DNA from: Gnetum montanum
Taxonomy: Eukaryota > Streptophyta > Gnetopsida > Gnetales > Gnetaceae
Direction: 5' to 3'
DNA length: 64,000 nucleotides
NCBI GenBank assembly: GCA_015680685.1
Contig: MNCI01013693.1
Span: 52,315-116,314, forward strand
The notes below the pieces were generated by a model, which searched no databases, was not told the origin of the DNA, and worked only from the letters and a program-made list of their open reading frames with translations. A program made the translations under genes and the position numbers. The first letter of the stretch is position 1. Every line of letters starts with the position of its first letter. Below, one piece after another: positions 35,072-47,187 of this stretch.

Positions 35072-35808
35072 TGATGAGCAACGAGGTACACCTACACTCA
35101 CCATACAAATACGAGCATGTACACACAATCTGGTCAAACTTCGAGATGGACTAGTTATGGCACCTAGACAATTATACGCTGATCGCAGTTCACTGTCTTC
35201 CCACTTGGACTAGTATTTTCTTTGTCATGTATGGTTTAGTCCAGAGTGAGGTGTATGATGTGATCCCTACTACTATGCTACTCCTAGGGACAATAAGAGA
35301 TAACTTAATTAAGTTAATGGGTAATAGGAAATAAGATCTAAGCTAGCCTAAGTGCAATGAGCATCCATCCCTAATCATTCATACGCATCTTGGACTTTAT
35401 GTACTACTTTTGGGATTACCAAGCACACATCACTCGAAGCACTACTCGATATGCTACTGGATTACCACATAGTTACACTTAAATGTTTGTGATTAAGGCA
35501 TATTCATTCCGCGTTAACAACAGGAATAGTAAATGACAATAAAAGAAATATTAACTNGGAATGAATATGCCTTAATCACAAACATTTAAGTGTAACTATG
35601 TGGTAATCCAGTAGCATATCGAGTAGTGCTTCGAGTGATGTGTGCTTGGTAATCCCANAAAACTAACTAACTAAAAGCTCCTTCACTGTGTGCCTGAGTG
35701 CTATATTTATAGGCTAACACAGGAATAATGATATCATGTATACGATATCGTATCTAGGCTGTGATATCACATACCCAATATCAGGGCCTGGCAAACCACA
35801 ATTCATCA
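35072..35808 (-). mobile_element. 5' LTR of GY2, with assembly damage
   Basis: It matches the LTR at 26709-27566. The plus-strand left end reads TGATGAGC and the right end ATTCATCA. On the minus strand GATATC-type motifs (35725-35790) precede a TATA box at about 35705-35715. The middle is damaged: bases 35558-35657 lie between two single Ns and are an inverted copy of 35411-35510, while the U5/R part seen in the other LTR (27160-27400) is missing. Confidence 0.85.
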
Positions 35809-35813
35809 ATGAG

Positions 35814-37230
35814 GATATCTCAAACATTTATAGTTAAGCAAGCTTGGTCACAATATATTATTTTATGTTTAATGAAAGTATCATAAAATTTCATGTTGGG
35901 TATATGTCTTGGGGGTACATGTAGTCATCTAATTATAGTTTTGGCAACCCCCCTTCTTAATAATATATCATTTTATCTTATTTTATTTCATGCTTTCATT
36001 TTCAATCGATTTCCAAAATCACCAAAAATTCTACCAAATTTTAGTAAAATCTTATCCTATACCAAGGATAAATCAAAATAATCATCAAATATGCAAGAGT
36101 CAAGTTTAGTAGAGTTTCCACATATCCTAGAAATTTCAACAAAAATCCATGGCATGAATTGGACAAAATTTTTATATAGTTTCCATACAAAATAAATCCA
36201 ATATGAAAAAAATAGGGTAGAATCTTGACTTACAAAATAAATAATAAAATATTAGAAAAGATTTGGGTAGTAGGAAGAAAATATACAAAATCCTCAATAA
36301 AATAAGGTAGCATCATGGCTAGAAAAATTAAATGAGCCTTCTTAAAAAATAAAATGCTTAAATATGTTACAAGAGCAAGGAACTTAAATAAGCTTTCTTC
36401 AAAGCTTCAAACTTTCAAAATCTTTCTTCTTTTCTTTCCTCCAAATTCCCATAACCTCCTCTCTCTTCCTTCCCAAATTTCCATAATATTTTCCTTTCTT
36501 ACTTTCCTCTTTACCTCACATCGTTCAACTACAAAATGATTAATATATAATTTACAAAAAGGCTGTAGGCTATTCAGTGTTTTAAGTTTGCATATAAAGT
36601 GACATGTGTCTTGCTACATGTCAAAATGTGTCTTTTCCTATACACTTAACATGTGCCCTCACCTCCATGTCAACACACATTTGCTTCTTTTTGCATACTT
36701 GATAAGTATGCTAGACACATGTCAAATCACTAATATAATTCATAATTCAGAAAAAATAGACAAAATAAATATTATAACTTTAACGCTATGAAGAAAGGAT
36801 CAAACCTTATGTTTTTTAGCATCCTAGATACATTGGTATAATCAAACTTTGGATACAACAACTTAAGGCACTTCCTTCGGAGGTCACTTTTAAGAGTATG
36901 TATGACGAACTAAAAGACTCAAGACCCTAATTTAAAGATGAATAATTATAAATGATATGGTTTGTGTAGGGATGAGGTTGCAAATTGTACATGAACACAG
37001 TGTTACATAATCAAATGTGCATAATGCAAATACAATAAACATGAATAAATATTTATAGTATCACAATAACTAACAAAAAAATTCTAAAGGTAATTGGATT
37101 TCAACATTCAACCATTAAATATATAAGAGATTTATAACTTAGTATTGATAGCAACAAGAAGTAAATGATACAAGATTCTAGCAAAATAATTTAATAAATA
37201 TATGGAATATATAGTAGAATAATAATTTTA
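35814..37230. other. AT-rich intergenic sequence
   Basis: I see no convincing coding trace. A short piece at 35889-35930 (TCATGTTGGGTATATGTCTT, followed by GGGGGTAC) resembles the unit of the tandem array at 51284-51635. The rest is low-complexity AT-rich sequence. Confidence 0.5.
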
Positions 37231-38580
37231 ATCTTATTATTTAACTCATAAAATTAAAATTTATTTTTTTCAAGAATAAAGGAAACCCCAGTTCTATAGT
37301 GATTGAGGTACATTCGAAAAGAAAATAAAAAGTACATAGGTCAAATACATCTGAAGAACTAGATGATCTAAAACATGAGAGAGAAGATTCATCATCCAAG
37401 GAGGTACAAAGGACTTCATCCCAAAATATAGTTGCTAAACAAAGGGGCAACAACCCCAACAAAAAAAAGTAAAAACTAAAACACATACTTGCATACAAGG
37501 GGGTACTCATAAGTTTAGTTCTTTAGTTGCTTTGGTAAACCAGTGGAGAGAGCAAGGTGAAAATGCATAGAAACATGAATGGTTTTGCCTAACAAGATGA
37601 AACTATTTCAACCAAACCATGTATAGTAAAGTAGTAATGGAAGCAATCCTTTAATATTTTTCTCTTTTGCCAAGCCAAACAAATACGTGTCCACTAATTA
37701 AGGGCATTAACAAGGTTGGAAATGTAGATGCTCATGCCTCTAAAATTTTTAAATAATTTTACAAATCATAATTCAATAGGCAAGTAAATAATGCATGATC
37801 AATAATCTCTCTATCACTTTTACATCTCTCACAAATATTATTGTTAATAATACCTTTGTGGTAGAGAACTATTTTTACTTAAAGTTTTCTATAAAGGCAT
37901 TTGCTCATGAAAGTGTGGTGTTTACACCATTAAAAATACTTGTTGAAACATATTTGACAACTTTAAATTAAATAATTAAACCTTACATAGGTTCTAATAC
38001 ATACACTATAATCACACATCCTTAAAAAGGAATTGAAGATATTAGAAACCACACACAAACCTGCAACCCATAAATCTTCAATCAATAGATTAACCAAGTT
38101 TCAAGGAGAATGAAGAATGACTTCAATTTCATAAATTGTAAAATATATTGATAAACATCTATGCAAATAAAGCTGAAGATTATTATCGTAGATAATAGTA
38201 CATTTTATTTAAATTAGGAGAGCTATGCCACAAAAGGCAGTTCAAATGATTAATTCATTATTTAATAAAGATTTGTAGATAAGAAATTCGATTAAATAGA
38301 TACTTTTATGCTCCAAGTTAAAATATTATTATAAGGTAGGTGTCACAAAGAAGTGGATAGAATTGGAAAATGTGAGTGGTTATGAACCCAATAGCTCCCC
38401 AAGAAATAACTTACCAATCCCATTTCTTGGAGTAAGGATATCATTAAAATAGTATTGAAAATTAAGGAAAATGTGGCTGAAATGAGCAAAGTTCCATATG
38501 TAAAACCTTCAAAGTAATATTTGATAAGCAAATTTACTCATAACTTCTAGTAACATGTTTAGTCATATGTTTTAAGGGTA
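37230..38580 (-). pseudogene. LINE C-terminal (zf-RVT-like) relic
   Basis: On the minus strand around 37950-37800, SKCLYRKL, VKIVLYHKGIINNNICERC, KSDREIIDHALFTC and LLNYDL follow in order. This matches the zinc-binding reverse-transcriptase domain (zf-RVT) at the C-terminus of plant LINEs, with its CX2C and HX4-5C pattern. The frame is broken before and after, and no RT motif is intact. It is a 5'-truncated copy, separate from the LINE piece at 208-900. Confidence 0.65.
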
Positions 38581-38605
38581 TATATAGGCATCTACTTTAA
38601 CCCTC

Positions 38606-39489
38606 TGATGAGCCATGTTTTAGTAGGGCTCTGATATCAAATATCCAATATCAGAACCACATTATTGGGTATCTAATATCGAGGCACAACCTTCGATGTC
38701 ATGGATCCGATATCACCCCTTCCATGCTAGCCTATAAATACAACACTTAGGTGCACAATTTGGATATAGATTTCAGTAGATTTAAGATGTACACATAGAG
38801 AAGTTTTTTTAGTTTGTTTCTAGTAAATGCTCACAGTGTGACAGTAAGTGATTGTACAGCATCCTTATTCAAGTGTGACATACTTGGACATGTTACATGT
38901 TCGGCAATAAAGATCGAGATTACTTCCATCATTGTAGCATCCACTTATCTTTATTATTGTTAATTACTTAAATGCTTATTGTTTTCCTTAGTTAATGTTT
39001 ATCATTTATTTTTTTTATTATTTTTGACATTAAGTTGAATGAGTACAACTAATTGTGAGTGCTTAAGTGTAATTACTTGATAATCTACTAGTGTTATCAT
39101 TTGGTACACCCAGTAATGGTACACTTAGTAATCCCAACAAAGGTTATGCAAAGTCTAAGGCATGTACAAAAGGTTATGAACAAGTACTCATTACTCATAC
39201 ACTAGTTTAGACTTTACTTTCCATTGTTAATTAGTTTAAATCATTAATTTCCTTATTATCATTAGGAGTAGCATAAGTCCAAAACAACATCAAGAATCCT
39301 ATGCCTCACTTTGGACTAAATCATACGTGACAAAGCTACCACTATTTTAAATGGAAAGACAATGAACTACAATCAAGGCATAATGATCTAGATGCTACAA
39401 CTAGTCCCATCCATGGAATTCGACCAGATCATGTGTGAACACTTATGATTCGTATGGCTGGACATAGGGAGGTACCTCGTCGCTCATCA
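38606..39489 (+). mobile_element. 5' LTR of GY3
   Basis: It starts TGATGAGCC and ends GCTCATCA. Five GATATC-type motifs (38629-38715) precede the TATA box CTATAAATACAAC (about 38731-38743), and AATAAAGATCGAG is near 38909. It matches 47188-48038 with scattered changes and one indel in the R-U5 part. Confidence 0.9.
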
Positions 39490-39490
39490 T

Positions 39491-39508
39491 TGGCACCATT
39501 GCTGGGGA
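39491..39508 (+). other. GY3 primer binding site
   Basis: TGGCACCATTGCTGGGGA starts one base after the LTR and matches the complement of the plant tRNA-Asp 3' end with a few changes, as in GY1 and GY2. Confidence 0.85.
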
Positions 39509-39984
39509 TGGTGCCTGTTATATAGATTAGTTATATTATACATGATCACTATAAATGCATTAATGATTTATCTTTTAGAAAATATTAAGCCACACACATC
39601 ATAAACTAACAATAATGTCTATTTCATGTGGAAGCAATAATGCATCATATGAGAAGAACATTCATTAGAGAACTAATGAGATATATATTGAAGAAAATTT
39701 GAGTGAACAACCTTAGGTAGGGGTTTCATATGTTCATGACCACCATGACTGCACTCAAGGACTACATTCACCTAAGGCAGAAATTCTTAGAGGAGATGCA
39801 GTAAGTCCTAGATCAGGGAGGGCCTTAAGGCCTAAGACCTCCTCAAAACTAGAAAAGATAAATCAAGAAACCATGGGGAACACTATAGAAGCCAAGGTGA
39901 CTCTCCTAGTTCCTCATCTTCCTCTTCCTCTTTAACTTTTAGTTCTAATGAAGATGAATGTAGGTATAGAGATAAAAGTCCACT

Positions 39985-42120
39985 ATGGGTCGAAATAAGG
40001 ATAGAAATCAACATCAAGGGAAAAATCAAAGACATCAAAATGAACATACACAAGATCATCACAGTCAGACAAATAGAAATGGAAATTTTCACTATGACAT
40101 GTCTGATGATGATGAACCTTTGTTGGCCACTAAGAGCATGACAAAAATTCCAAAGGTAGTTAAAATACCTCACAGGCATCAAATAGAAAGTTGCATCAAA
40201 AGGCTTGATATGAATAGCATCTCTAAATTTGCAAGTTGCTATAATTCTAATCCACAACATCATTTACAAAACTTCCATGATGCCTGCATCTTACAAAACA
40301 TCAAAAGTGGGTGGAAAAGGCTTAAGCTCTTTCCTAGGACACTAATAGACAAGGCCAAAGTGTGGTATAAATCATTGAAAACAAATTCAATCCATCAGTG
40401 GTCCACAATGCTGGAACTCTTCAACAAGAAATACCAAACCTATGTGAGGGTGTCCAACCTAAGGAAAAAAATCCAAGAATGGAAATAGGAACAACATGAA
40501 CCCTTGGATATGGCCCTAAATAGATACTATTCCCTACTGTATAGAAGTCTGGGCCATAGTTTCTCTCAAGAAGAGCAACTTTTCCACATCATAAATGGGC
40601 TTCTTAGTCAAATGAGAGAGACCCTTGGGAGGTATGCTCAAGGTTAATTATATGAATTGGAAACCCATCAAATCCAAACGTTAATTGAGCATGTGGAAAA
40701 AGAAGAAGGGGAGCTATGTAACAAGAGAATGTTGAGAAATATCACTAGGACCCAACTCTTCAAAAGAAGAGGATTCATCTCTATGATAAGGAAAAAGAAA
40801 CATCTCTCAATGAGGTGATTTCATAACAAACCTTGCCAATGCAATATTCTATTGTTAAACTTTAGGAAAGGCTAGATAAGATGTCAGAATGGATAAACGA
40901 GAAAGTTAAAACTTGCATACAAACCATAGAGAAGAGAGTAACACAAAACAAATCAAGTGATCACAACAAAAGGAGGAAAAGGAACCAAGAGACAACTAGG
41001 AACACTCATCAATAAAAAGGGAAAATGGCTATAGAAGAAGAGGCTATAGACTCAACCACCAAAGAAGATGATGGATGTGAAATTTGCATATATGATCATT
41101 CAAAGGGCTATTGCCCAGTCATGTTACATATACATGAGTATTGGTCTTTTTCAATTAATCCTAAGTTTGTACAAAAGCATATGCCTAGGAACTTATCTTT
41201 CTAACAAGGTAATCATAAACAGTCCTACAACCAACAGTACTATCATAGTGGGACTTCTTACCAACTTGAACACTATCATCAACCATAGTGGCAAACTCCA
41301 TAGTCATGGGGGAGGCCATCATAAACCTAGAACTACCCCTATTATTAGTTAAACCCATTCAAATACTATGTTCAACAAATTGTTTCCCCAACTAGTTCTA
41401 CTTCCTGTACTTCAAATCATTACTACCACTCTCCTGAACACCATCAACTAGCAACATCTTCTATGAGATCACCACCTCACATATTTCACCCTCCATCATA
41501 TCCTCAATATTTTCATACTTACCTTCATCACATGTCATAGCCAACAACACATGAAGGATCAACACCACAACATCAACGAACGAATGCCACTTGTGCTGTG
41601 AACATACATAAAAATGATAATGCCAGTAGATCTTCACCAAACTCTTGGAAACACCCTTTCTTTAGGATGGTTCCCATGCATAAGCATAACACTCATGAAC
41701 CTACTAACTCATCCAAACAAGCACAATGTCAATCAAGTGCATCACCCTTCCTTTCATAGCCAACATTCTCCAATCCTACACAAAGGCCAACATCCATCAT
41801 TACTCTAACACCTAATAGAAACAATGAATCTAGCATTGTGGAGAGATAGAAGAATCCATACATAACTAATCATGATAAAGGATGCAATCATGCATCAGAC
41901 ATCCACAAAGTTATCACAATTTCTATTATGATCCACCATATGCTTCAAAACCAAATGTGTGAGAAACAACCCATATACACAGCTACCACTAAACCAAAAG
42001 ATACCAAGTGGCTTGAAAATGAAAGTCTAACACTATTTCACAAATGCATGGAGCCTACCTACCCACTTATGAATTCTTATCATGGTCAAAAGCTTAGTCA
42101 TGGAGGAGATGCCCTATCCT
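39985..42120 (+). pseudogene. GY3 gag with Pro-rich tail
   Basis: The first 167 codons (39985-40488) are open. A His/Asn/Gln-rich start leads to DDDEPLLATKSM, then the gag domain with NSNPQHHLQNFHDACILQN, RLKLFPRTLIDKAKVWYKSL, MLELFNKKYQTYVRV and LRKKIQEW. After a TAG the frame continues (EPLDMALNRYYSLL). The knuckle CEICIYDHSKGYCP (41076-41117) keeps the CX2CX3HX4C spacing. A Pro/Ser/His-rich tail runs to a C-terminal block with KPKDTKW near 41995. The protein ends near 42120 without joining pol. Confidence 0.82.
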
Positions 42121-43620
42121 AAAATAGAGAATTAATAAGTGTTTTTTAGTTTTTTTATTTTACAATTTTTTATCATTTTCTCATTTCTTGATACAAATTT
42201 TTCCCATTCTTTTCAACTTTTTCCACATGTTGTTTTCATTTCCTTTGTTAGTAATCTTGTTTGTGAATACAACAACAAGATGTAGTCCAATGGGACAAGG
42301 TTTTCTCTATATTTTCAAAGTCATGAGAAACTAATTATTTGGATAGTGAGGCCATGTCATCCATCCATCCATGCCATTAATAAGAGGTTCTTACCATGGT
42401 CATGATGATATTCATTTTTTTCAATTATCAAACTAAGAATAAACTCATAATCATTGTGCCTAAATAGAAAAGTGAAGAACCAAGTGGGAATGCATAGGGT
42501 GTGACATCAAGGGAATTTGTGGATTCTCTTGAATTTCTTGTGCATGTTTTATCATGTTGCTAAGGTTGCAGTTATATCCTTGTAGATCTAATGAAAAATG
42601 GGAGCAAGAGTAAATAAGTGTTGCCTTACCATATCACTAGAAAGACATGTTACCCATGCTTAAACGTAGTCCTCTAGTAAGGTTGACACATGAAAATAAA
42701 ATAAAAAGGGCATGGAATAAATTTCTGAGGGTCCCACTAGAAAGACATGTTACCCATGCCTGAAGGTTGGTGGCTTCTCAAAAAAAAAAAGAAAAAAAGA
42801 AGAAGAGAGTGCCATGAATAAACTCCTCCCTTGGACAAAAGCCCAAGTGATGCTACTCCTTGCGACAGTGGTAGTCTTATGGTTGTAAATCCAACAGATA
42901 AAATAATGCGGTGTCATAAGAACACGGTTTGGACTTGGTTTGAATCTTGGAAATAAGGGCTAATGATTACTTTAACCATTAATAACACACAAGGATTCAT
43001 TTTTTTTTGGTAAGGCACCTCATGTCCCAATTTCTATAATCCTTTCTAAAATCCNGCAAGGATTCATTTTTCTTTTGGTAAGGCACCTCATGTCCCAATT
43101 TCTATAATCCTTTCTAAAATCCATCTCATCTTACAATTTGTATGATCATAACTTGTGGTTTGTGTAACATAGAGTTATTTTCCCAAATGGGTGGTTCTAA
43201 CATGTGTGTTTTGCTTAATAGGTATGCATTGCATTCAATCCATTTGGTGCCTATAGACATTTTTAGGTGTGGTTATACAAGGACATAAAGGACTAGAGTC
43301 TACTTTAGGGAGGACCCACTTGTATAACTTTTGTAACTTGTACTTATCTAACACAACCACATCATCTTAAACCTTCCAAGTGCATAAATGTCAATCTCAA
43401 AGCCTTCCCTTATTATGCAACCTATCTATTCTATATCATGGATTCAATACCCTTTTCTCACATCTTCCAAAGCTTTTAATTTCTACGATTCTATCTTCTA
43501 ATATTACCAATGCCTAAATATGGATTATCACTTACCCCAGAACTTTGGACTTTACATGAAACCTTCCAACCAATCACAAAGCTTCATTTTCCATGCTAAA
43601 TGTCCCCATGAAGTGTAATT
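42121..43620 (+). other. conserved noncoding region of GY3
   Basis: It aligns in blocks with GY2 32600-31166. Landmarks are two copies of CACTAGAAAGACATGTTACC (about 42644 and 42739), the block TTTAGGGAGGACCCACTTG near 43306, and a spurious purine run near 42780. No coding frame is conserved. A 65-base direct duplication flanks the single N at 43055. Confidence 0.6.
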
Positions 43621-43624
43621 TTAA

Positions 43625-43891
43625 GACCCTTGATATCAGGTGGGAGTCAATATTAGCTACTCGATGTCAAGTACCTGATATCGAGTCCACAAAAACCAAT
43701 AAATAGGACCCCTGTGATGCTTCAAAATTCATTCTCATTAATTGAAGCCAAGGGAGTTTTTGCATTTTTCTCTCTTGACTAAGAGCTTTGTGTATCCAAC
43801 TTCCACACACGATATCTAGCTCCATACTACTCTGATTTCCATGATTTCTAAACGTATTTGATCTCAGAGTGTTCAATTTCATTAAGGAGGA
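43625..43891 (+). promoter_or_regulatory. internal LTR-like promoter block of GY3
   Basis: GATATCAGG, CAATATTAG, TCGATGTCAAG and TGATATCGAG (43630-43685) precede a TATA-like CAATAAATAGGACCCC (43697-43712). About 180 bases later, GTGTTCAATTTCATTAAGGAGG matches GY2's GTGTTCAACTTAGTCATGGG. The match continues past the block (TTTTTCAAAATTTGGTAT, ATAAGGGTAAG). The block sits about 620 bases upstream of the second ORF. Confidence 0.55.
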
Positions 43892-44515
43892 TGCTTGTAT
43901 GGAAAAATTACATCAATTTTTCAAAATTTGGTATTTCCTAGAAGGTATTATAAGGGTAAGAATGTTAAAAAAACTTAAATATTTTAATTAATAATAAATT
44001 ATATGCATGCCAAAATCTTTAATTATGTCACCTAAGAAATCATGACCATCATTATAAGCATAAATAAGGGAAAAGAAGTTAGTTGCAAAGGGTTATAAAA
44101 GAAGTGAACACTTTATGGATATTTTTCTTAAAATTTTTCTAGCTTTGCAATCACATGAACCAATAACTTAATGGGACTAAGGACATGAGTAAGGCATAAT
44201 CCTATAGATGATAAATGAAAAACACCTTAGTAATAACCAATCCTTAATTGATTGCAGATGGCCCCAAAAAGAGGAGGATAAGAAGGACCTTCGTAGGGTG
44301 CAAGCAAACACCCAAGAGGTGGTAGAAGCCTACTAGGAGAACAAGGCCCACCAACTGTGCATGAAGAATAAGAGGTCTAATCATTTAGCATTCATTAAGA
44401 GGCCCCTATTATAAGATAGTCAGTCTATTCAGAGGTTGCAGGAATAGAGGCTCAAGCATAGGGACAATGCTTCACATTGTCCCAAGAATGCCTCCAAGCC
44501 ATCTAGGATCAATCC
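43892..44515 (+). other. leader before the GY3 second ORF
   Basis: An AT-rich leader without a clear frame up to about 44255. From about 44258 a plus-strand reading (ATGGCCCCAAAAAGAGGAGG) suggests a basic N-terminal extension of the second ORF, now broken by stops. The homologous part of GY2 (30295-30560) also looks basic and Pro/Arg-rich. Confidence 0.4.
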
Positions 44516-45169
44516 ATGCTGACCACAATCATCATGAAAATGACCTTCAAGTCATTCATGAAATTTTTCCTTGAGGTGGTCAAAACTCAACTTCAGGCAT
44601 CACCTTTATGGCACATTCTTTCTGAAAGTGGGAAATGGTACCTTAGGAAGATGTACCAATTCTGGCTAAATAAAGAGGAAGGTACCACTATCAACATTGG
44701 TGGAGTCTCTGTTTCTTTCTCAATGAAGGCCATTGCAAAGGCTCTGAACATATCCAATGTGGGGGTCAAGGTAGCACATCTGTCCATAAGATCTGATGTA
44801 GAAACAAGGAAGCTATGGCTGAAACAGACATGTAATAAAGAAGACAGAATATATAGTGAGGTGACTCTTAAAGAGAGAATTTATTTCAAAATTAGCACAT
44901 GTCATCTCTTCCCTACCAAAGGGCTCAATAGGATATCAACATATGTGGTCAAAGGCAGTACAATCTTGATGGGAAAATACAACATCAACCTTGCCCAACT
45001 ACACTTCATGGAGATTCAACAGCGGTTTGAAGAAAGAAAGGTAGAAAAGCCAACACTTCCATTTCCTTGCCTAATTAGAAAGTTGTGCAAGCATGCTAGA
45101 ATCCTAGGTTACACCAATGATGTTCCTGGGCCCAAAATGCTTCATTCTCTAAGTTTCTCAAACCAATAG
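44516..45169 (+). CDS. GY3 second ORF, plant transposon domain
   Basis: This open frame of 217 codons is homologous to the GY2 ORF at 29608-30294. Shared blocks include QFWLNKEEGTTINIGG, KAIAKALN, VKVAHLS, ERIYFKISTCHLFPTKGLNR, ISTYVVKGSTILMGK and LPFPCLIRKLCKHARILGYT. From memory it resembles the plant transposon domain PF20167 found in extra ORFs of Athila/Tat elements. The annotated Met may be internal, because readable sequence extends upstream to about 44258. It is followed by a Glu/Gln-rich linker and a coiled coil. It has stayed open although gag is broken. Its role is unknown. Confidence 0.75.
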   Translation: MLTTIIMKMTFKSFMKFFLEVVKTQLQASPLWHILSESGKWYLRKMYQFWLNKEEGTTINIGGVSVSFSMKAIAKALNISNVGVKVAHLSIRSDVETRKLWLKQTCNKEDRIYSEVTLKERIYFKISTCHLFPTKGLNRISTYVVKGSTILMGKYNINLAQLHFMEIQQRFEERKVEKPTLPFPCLIRKLCKHARILGYTNDVPGPKMLHSLSFSNQ

Positions 45170-47000
45170 CACCAAGGAAAGACCTTGGTGAAGAGCAAGA
45201 ACCAAAACCAGAAAAGGAGTAAGAACAAGAACCAGAAAAGGAGCAAGAATAAGAACTAGAGCAACAATAAGAGCCTCAAATTTCACCACCACCACTGTAG
45301 GATTATAGGCTCACAATGAGACATCTACAACAAATTGTTGAACTCTCAACTGCGGAAGCAGGAACAAATCCAACCTTTTCTGAGTCATTGATGTTTCCAT
45401 TTAGCCTATAGTTTCTACCGATCCATCAAGGTGGTAGATTTATTTGCAATCAAGAGGAGAAGCCTAGTGATCATAGCAAATCTTTGTAAATGTCACATCT
45501 TTCCAAGTGGTGCTTGAAATGGCAAAAGGTGCCACATTCATGTTCATGCAGCACTAAGGTGCGGCAAGCACAGTAGAAGTAATAATAGGCCACATTAAAG
45601 AATCCTTTAATGTGCCTGTTGTGCCCCTTGTGAACTTAATTGGAACCAGAGATGCACAAATGTTAGCTAGGACTTCAATAACTCCTACAGTTCATGAGCT
45701 TGATAGATTACTGCAAACTAGGTAAGCCATGACAACCCTCTTCGACATCCCTAGTGATGTCACTGTAGTACAATCTGATCTCATAGGCACCAAGGGAAAA
45801 TTGGTCATGGCAGAGACCAAGGTAGAGCATGCAGAAGAAAAGGTACACCAATTGCAACAAGAGCTCATCATCCTAAGAGCCGAAAGAAGGGATCCTTTCC
45901 AATTCATTGCACCTAACTAGTTGGAGCAATTTCGAATAGAGTGATCGAGCTAATTGATTAAGCATAACAAAGTGGCTGACCAAGAAAAGGAGAAAGCAAT
46001 CTCAAATGCCTCAACTACTAAAGCCCAAGCATATGCTCATGCAAAGGCATTGACTACTACACAAGAAGAAAGTAAGCAGCTTGCTGCTAACAATGTAAGG
46101 CTGACCACTATCGAGAAGTAAAGAAAAACATTTTGGAAGAGAGCATCCACTAGTTGAGGAAGCAACTAGTGAGGCTTAACTAGGACATAAGTAGATTGGC
46201 CAGAAAGAAACAAATCCTCTCAATGAAGGAAGTATGTGCCATACACTAGAAGTCTACAATTGAGATAAGTGTGGCAAAATAAGGCCAAGAAGCATAAGAA
46301 GCTAAAAAAGCACTTCCAGGACCAGATCAACATGTATAAGTAAATCAATAAAAAAGAAATCCATATGGCAAAGGCCTGCATCAATTCCATGTCAATGCAA
46401 AATTCTCTAACTGGCAACCCATCTTGGATAGCTATGCCTTGGTCCACCAAGTGAAAGTAAAAAATAAGGACTTGTAGATTGAAGATTTGGAGTACATGAT
46501 GATAGCTAACCTTCGTTATGCTAACCTTACCATGTTAATGGCAAATCGGCTCAAAAATGAATTAGAACAACAAGTAGCAACCACATATGCTTTATATGAG
46601 AAAAAGTTTGCAGATAGGAAAGATGTTCTACAAAAACTCCATGTGGAAAACTTGGAACTAGAAACAATTAAGGCTCGCTACCATGGGTAGAGAGATGTAG
46701 CTTCAAACTTGGCCAAGAGATTAACAGATTACCATGAATTAAGAGAAAATGCATGGACTTTTGAGGAGGAACGAAGGTAGTTTGCAATGTGGTATGCAAA
46801 AGCGAATCAAATGTTCCTACAAGTGCCGTGTCTGTGGGATGTACTAGTTCTAGCACACATTGGATCATCAGCCTAGATGGTGCATGATCCAAGAATTGAG
46901 GAGAAGAAGTTGCAGGTGCTACTAAATCATTACAAATTCTAGAAGCCTGACGACAAAGGGAAGTGGCCAATCGAAGAGCCACCGCCTCCAGGAACTACAT
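45170..47000 (+). pseudogene. coiled-coil tail of the GY3 second ORF
   Basis: A Glu/Gln/Lys linker (45180-45280, repeats of EQEPEKE type) leads to a long heptad-like region with stops. The open piece 45729-45920 reads TLFDIPSDVTVVQSDLI and VHQLQQELIILRAERRDP. Another, at 46487-46690, reads NRLKNELEQQVATTYALYEK and DVLQKLHVENLELE. The first piece matches GY2 block by block. The end at about 47000 is Pro-rich (EEPPPPGTT-like). The intact protein probably continued from 44516. Confidence 0.6.
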
Positions 47001-47187
47001 AAGATTTCCCAGTTTTGTTGTTTTTTCGTGTCATGTCTATTTTGTCAAATACCACTACAACATGAAAGAGTTAGTTTTTGTATCTTTCAAAGTCAGTCAA
47101 TAATCCATACCTTCCCAATATTTTGTAAAGAATTTGTTCCTTATTTTGTATAACTTGAGGATGAGTTTCCATTCAGTAGTGGGGGTA
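47001..47187 (+). other. GY3 3' end and polypurine tract
   Basis: A short untranslated tail with AGTCAATAATCCATACCTTC is shared with GY1 (14951-14972, similar). It ends in the polypurine tract CAGTAGTGGGGGTA at 47174-47187, directly before the 3' LTR. Confidence 0.65.

Larger units (their letters stand above)
26709..35808 (-). mobile_element. GY2, gypsy element with gag but no pol
   Basis: This is a complete LTR element in minus orientation: 5' LTR 35072-35808, tRNA-Asp type primer site 35053-35070, gag 34520-32600, conserved noncoding block, internal promoter-like block 31160-30860, second ORF 30294-29608 with a coiled-coil tail to about 28000, polypurine tract and 3' LTR 26709-27566. ATAAG precedes it and ATGAG follows, a target duplication with one mismatch. 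No protease, RT or integrase motifs are seen. It shares this plan with GY3. It is inserted in GY4-derived sequence. Confidence 0.85.
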
